Part shown: positions 60,384 to 64,000 of the stretch, one piece after another | Numbering within the stretch: position 1 is the first letter of the stretch | Layout: every line of letters begins with the position of its first letter | Assembly (NCBI GenBank): GCA_938004185.1 | Contig: CALKWN010000065.1 | Span: forward strand, 620,001 to 684,000 | Origin: an uncultured candidate division WWE3 bacterium | GTDB lineage: Bacteria; Patescibacteriota; WWE3; UBA101185; UBA10185 | Direction: 5' to 3' | DNA: 64,000 nt | The notes under the pieces: model-generated | The model's input: only the letters and a program-made list of their open reading frames with translations | Told to the model about the DNA's origin: nothing | Database searches by the model: none | Translations under genes and position numbers: made by a program

Positions 60384-60848
60384 CTATCGGGACATAATTT
60401 CTTTTGATTCACGCTCGAGATCGCGCTGGATTTGTCTGTCTTTTGCCACAACTTTCTTTTCCCATTCTTTCTTACCTTTTGCAACGGCAAATTCCAGTTT
60501 AATGTTTCCGTTTTTTAGCACCAGCGCCAATGGGACGGCAGTTTTTCCCTTCTCGGAAATGGCCCTTGAGACTTCAGCTATCTCATTTTTGTTCAGTAAA
60601 AGCGCTCTACTCCTCTTTTCGTCAGCTTCGGAAATGTCGCGTGACTGCTTGGAATACCTACCGATATATAAATTTTCGACAAAAAGCCGGCCGTCCTGTC
60701 CATTTATATAAGATCCTTCAAAACTCACTTTTCCTTCTCTTATGGCTTTAACTTCGTAACCTCTCAAGACCAATCCCGCAGTGTAGGTTTCGAGAACCGA
60801 AAAGTTGTGCAGAGCCTTCTTATTTTTTGCTATTACATATAATCCCAT
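60384..60848 (-). CDS. smpB: SmpB, tmRNA-binding protein
   Basis: 154 residues from MGLYVIAKNKKALHNFSVLETYTAGLVLRGYEVKAIREGKVSFEGSY. The beta-barrel, the YSKQSRDI region and the basic C-terminal tail (KKEWEKKVVAKDRQIQRDLERE) are complete. Delivers tmRNA to the empty A site. A start three codons earlier is possible. Confidence 0.95.
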   Translation of the reverse strand: MGLYVIAKNKKALHNFSVLETYTAGLVLRGYEVKAIREGKVSFEGSYINGQDGRLFVENLYIGRYSKQSRDISEADEKRSRALLLNKNEIAEVSRAISEKGKTAVPLALVLKNGNIKLEFAVAKGKKEWEKKVVAKDRQIQRDLERESKEIMSR

Positions 60849-60873
60849 CAAACTCATTTTATCAGGTTAATGA

Positions 60874-60879
60874 TATAAT
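60874..60879 (+). promoter_or_regulatory. -10 element of the large secreted protein gene
   Basis: TATAAT 14 bases before the ATG at 60893 gives a leader of about seven bases without Shine-Dalgarno, so translation is nearly leaderless. No convincing -35 box at the right distance. Confidence 0.5.
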
Positions 60880-60892
60880 TTAAGCGAAAGTT

Positions 60893-63800
60893 ATGAGACA
60901 AAATCGATTAGTAAAATGCGCTGTTTTTTCATTTTTTATGGTTGTTGCCGGTGCGTTTTTTGTGCCGGGCAGAGTTTTTGCTGAAGAGTATGTAGACCCC
61001 ATGTCAATATTTGAACCCGGTACTACCTGTTTAAAACCCGAAGATCCGAGACTTGCAGTAATCTGCGGCGTTGTTAGAAGTGCGACACCAAGAGACGCGG
61101 ATGTGTATGAAGGTACTGCAACTAATCCTAATCCCCCGCTTAAAGGGGTTTCGGTATATATCTACGAATGCTACCCGGATTCCCCGACTTGTAAAAAGAA
61201 CGGGGCCCTTGCGAATTCTTTTTCATCAACATTTACGGACGAAAACGGCTATTACACAATAACGATGCGTAAGGTGGGAAACAATCTTGTTAGATATTTG
61301 GCTTTTGTATGCGGGGGTAAGCTTGGCGGGTTGTTTAAAGTACCTTCGTATGCCAGTTTTAATTTGAACGTTCCGGTTAATTGCCCCGATGTTTCTAATT
61401 ATTCTGCGCCGGCGGCTTCGTGGGATCCGGTGAATTACTCTACCCTAAGCTGTGATATTACAAGAACTGACCCCGACAATTTGGATCTTGAACCTTCTTA
61501 TGAGGGGAAATTCGGAACGGAGTATCAACCGGTAAACGAATATAATTTTTGGCTGGAGATTGACGGGGCGGATGGGAGGTATAAGAAGTACTTAGATTGG
61601 TTAGGTCTGTACGATCTACTCAATAAACCAACAACTGTTCCGACAAAAGGCGCCTTCTACCACGAAGATTGCTTTAGAGTTTATAACGGAAATCTGGACT
61701 ACGAAAATTTGTGTTATTTCCCAAAAGAAGAAAATTTGGACGGCTATGAAAAAAGGTTATACAACGACCCCGCTCTCACAACAGCAAACTTTCTCCCCAA
61801 TATCCCAATAAAAAATTCGCTACTTTTTTTCAAAGATCTGACTGCTAGACAAGATGTAGTAAACTACGCCCAGAACCCAACAGCTACCGCCCAATTACTA
61901 CACACAATATTTAGTAACTGTAAGGGAAATGTGTATTTAAGAAATAGCGGAGGCAGTATAAAAGATGTACTCCCCGAATGCGATGATCTAAAAGCATGTA
62001 ATTCCGGTATTTCAGAGACCTCTCTTAACTACAGAAACAGGCAATACAGCGCCGGGCCCGCGAAGAACCTGGCAAATCCGGCTATCCTACAAGATGAAAC
62101 AGCATACACACTGGACGATAGTATAAAAAATACTTACGTATGCCAAAGAATGGGCACTCAATATAAAATTGGGGACATACAACCACCCTGGAGTTACTGC
62201 AAAGTCGGTGAATCCAACTGCCCTTATAAACTAGACAAATTATACTGGAACCCGGAATTTGCTTACTTCTTCGGTGAAAAAGGAACTTCAACTAAGGTCG
62301 GGTATGGTTTTGAGGGAAGCAATGATAGTTTTTGGCCACCTGCCTCCGGAACTAACGAAGTTGTATGGAAACAAAACGAAGAGCGTGCTGGGGTCCCTAT
62401 AAAAGGCGGCACCTATTACTCTGACAACAATTATGGGTATTCACGAAACAATGGACTTACTCCGATGATGGCTGGGATAGCAACAACAGAATTGAGCGGA
62501 TCGGCCTATAACTTAACTTATGTTTTGCAAAGGCCTTTCGAGACTAACGAGGATAAATTGATATACGAACAGGGTATTGTAAAGATTGAGGATGCCGGTT
62601 CAAACCTAGCGTCCTTTTGCGAAAATTCAAATGTTAACGACCACTATAATGTGTTTCCACCCAACGTTGCTGATGCAGCTTATGTAAATACTGATTTTAA
62701 AGGTAATGCTGATCATTATTTTGAGTTTGCAGATTCTACAAAAAATAAGGGGGAACTTACCCCCACTTCAACCATATTCTATACAACAGCGTCAAAAAAC
62801 CGCGAGATAGCATTAAAATCACTGGATATCGGCATTTTAGATAGAGTTGGAAGAGATGTTTTTGACAGCTATCTAACAGCCACATACGGTGGCGGAAAAT
62901 ATGGTGTTTGGGACTTAATTGCAGACCTCATATTCGATCTTTTTTCTCTAGGAGGCCACGAACACAAATCTTATTTCGACAGAGATGAAGACCATTATAA
63001 TCTGTCTGTCGCATCGGCTACTTTAAGAGACGATTTAAAATCTACCTTCTCACTAAGCGAAGAAAACTTTGAACAATTCTTCTTTCTCCCCGACATATCT
63101 GACGGAACATTGTTTTACGATGAATGGGGAAAGTGGTTCGACGACTGTTATCAAAGAAATGAGGTAGACGTCGGAAAAAAATGCTACAACGATTTCGGCG
63201 TCACTAACGTACCAACCGCAATAACAAGAACCTGCCGCGTAGAACTATGTGAACTTGTAACCCTGAGCAAAAGCATCACATGCGAAGTCGTGAACGGTGT
63301 TGTTGTAAGAAATGATGGCGGTGAAAAAATGTCCACTGAACCGTGTGCTACAACAGGCATAACAGCCGACGCATCGCTTCTTAAAAACGCCATGTACTAC
63401 TGCGCCACCGAAAAAAAGGATTGTTACGACGGATCTTGGGATAAAGATTGCCTGGATTTACGTCTTGATGATGTATTAGAGTGTCCCGATATATCAGAAG
63501 ATGTTTATTTTCCTGGAGATTACGTAACAGAACCTATTTATATGGGCGGTATGTGGCTAACGGTAAATAAAGGCATTTGTTCCGTAAAAACGGGCTCTCC
63601 TGTATATTGGTATGATTTCCCTATAGATGCCTACGATAAATCTTGTGAGGTAACCGTAAGCGCCTCCAAAACAAAACCCGGCTGCAATATGCAGGACGCG
63701 GGACCTTATCTCTGCGCCGGAAGCACGCACAAAGACGCCAACTTCAAAGCCACTCAAGAAACATTCAGAATAAACACTACCGACGTTCCGCTCGATAGCA

Positions 63801-64000
63801 CAAAAACGGTAAACAACGAGATATGGAAAAAAATGGCTCACCCATTCAGCAGTAAAACCTATGACTCCCTGGCATTTCAATCCGCAAACACTTCGGTAAG
63901 TTTAGATACAAATACTAATGTAGCAAGAAATAAAAATAAGGACACCGTCGCTTTCGGCGGCGCCTCCCCCGAATATAAAATGATATCAGCCCACCCCCTA
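60893..64000 (+). CDS. Very large cysteine-rich secreted protein (3' end outside window)
   Basis: 1036 codons without a stop up to the window edge. A signal peptide (about 1-31) begins MRQNRLVKCAVFSFFMVVAG and ends near VFAEE. Residues ~55-130 (LKGVSVYIYECYPDSP; TFTDENGYYTITM) fit a carboxypeptidase-regulatory or CNA-B-like beta-sandwich. The remainder is rich in Cys, Tyr, Asn and Asp with no family I recognise; cysteine spacing suggests several disulfide-bonded domains. Likely a surface protein, possibly for contact with other cells. The C-terminus, which would show the anchor, is not visible. Confidence 0.85.
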   Translation, partial: MRQNRLVKCAVFSFFMVVAGAFFVPGRVFAEEYVDPMSIFEPGTTCLKPEDPRLAVICGVVRSATPRDADVYEGTATNPNPPLKGVSVYIYECYPDSPTCKKNGALANSFSSTFTDENGYYTITMRKVGNNLVRYLAFVCGGKLGGLFKVPSYASFNLNVPVNCPDVSNYSAPAASWDPVNYSTLSCDITRTDPDNLDLEPSYEGKFGTEYQPVNEYNFWLEIDGADGRYKKYLDWLGLYDLLNKPTTVPTKGAFYHEDCFRVYNGNLDYENLCYFPKEENLDGYEKRLYNDPALTTANFLPNIPIKNSLLFFKDLTARQDVVNYAQNPTATAQLLHTIFSNCKGNVYLRNSGGSIKDVLPECDDLKACNSGISETSLNYRNRQYSAGPAKNLANPAILQDETAYTLDDSIKNTYVCQRMGTQYKIGDIQPPWSYCKVGESNCPYKLDKLYWNPEFAYFFGEKGTSTKVGYGFEGSNDSFWPPASGTNEVVWKQNEERAGVPIKGGTYYSDNNYGYSRNNGLTPMMAGIATTELSGSAYNLTYVLQRPFETNEDKLIYEQGIVKIEDAGSNLASFCENSNVNDHYNVFPPNVADAAYVNTDFKGNADHYFEFADSTKNKGELTPTSTIFYTTASKNREIALKSLDIGILDRVGRDVFDSYLTATYGGGKYGVWDLIADLIFDLFSLGGHEHKSYFDRDEDHYNLSVASATLRDDLKSTFSLSEENFEQFFFLPDISDGTLFYDEWGKWFDDCYQRNEVDVGKKCYNDFGVTNVPTAITRTCRVELCELVTLSKSITCEVVNGVVVRNDGGEKMSTEPCATTGITADASLLKNAMYYCATEKKDCYDGSWDKDCLDLRLDDVLECPDISEDVYFPGDYVTEPIYMGGMWLTVNKGICSVKTGSPVYWYDFPIDAYDKSCEVTVSASKTKPGCNMQDAGPYLCAGSTHKDANFKATQETFRINTTDVPLDSTKTVNNEIWKKMAHPFSSKTYDSLAFQSANTSVSLDTNTNVARNKNKDTVAFGGASPEYKMISAHPL

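Noticed and set aside
1..64000. UGA recoded as glycine or tryptophan, as in some CPR lineages
   Set aside because: Many confident genes end at UGA (for example 5754 and 13258) and conserved families read normally with the standard code.

Overview
The window is about 38-40% GC, densely coded and uses the standard bacterial code (UGA stops are common, for example at 5754 and 13258). Small stand-alone membrane and secreted proteins, a 612-residue alanyl-tRNA synthetase without C-terminal extension, a short SufD, and many genes whose start lies within about 10 bases of the promoter all suggest a Candidate Phyla Radiation (Patescibacteria) bacterium, perhaps near Microgenomates, Katanobacteria or Dojkabacteria. 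That is an inference; no rRNA is present to test it.

Layout. 1-2040: groES-groEL with an HrcA/CIRCE operator inside its promoter. 2037-17234: alaS and tRNA-Cys, envelope genes (PEGA/SH3 protein, O-antigen ligase-like, UbiA-like prenyltransferase, WecA-like transferase, GT2), tatD, ftsH, trpS, tRNA-Met and tRNA-fMet. 17274-20559: FtsB-like protein, atypical tyrosine recombinase, GT87-like protein, tRNA-Ile(UAU) with tandem repeats and a half-tRNA copy, and HPF. 20612-25529: one suf operon for Fe-S assembly behind an ArsR/SufR-type repressor with a palindromic operator. 25576-27660: membrane proteins.

27759-38950 is the accessory region. It starts at tRNA-Asn, whose 3' end is overlapped by a large serine recombinase. 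It carries replication-type genes behind a leader RNA and terminator, a membrane/lipoprotein pair behind a structured leader, an Eco47II-like restriction-modification pair, and a Panacea-type toxin-antitoxin candidate. Then comes a non-coding stretch with a second promoter of groES-type CIRCE architecture, a short terminated RNA, and a roughly 280-nt folded RNA that encloses a 42-codon ORF. It ends with a compact RiPP locus: a 49-residue precursor with six cysteines, an attenuator hairpin, and a radical SAM/SPASM maturase.

39098-47285 is a run of small genes, mostly monocistronic with their own promoters and terminators, encoding secreted, membrane or stress-type proteins. Two of these promoters, and one at 25576, share an identical 15-base block ending in the -35 box. 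47331-53942: mscL, CaCA exchanger, VTT protein, GT39, rpoD and dnaG. 53943-60848: tRNAs for Ser (three), Ala and Arg, a mannose-1-phosphate guanylyltransferase-like gene, AlkD-like and ATL repair proteins, TraX-like protein, ComF, tmRNA and SmpB. 60893 to the window end is the start of a very large cysteine-rich secreted protein. Four tRNA genes (Ile, Ser, Ala, Arg) have partial tRNA copies next to them, separated by GC-rich spacer, a pattern I cannot assign to a known element.
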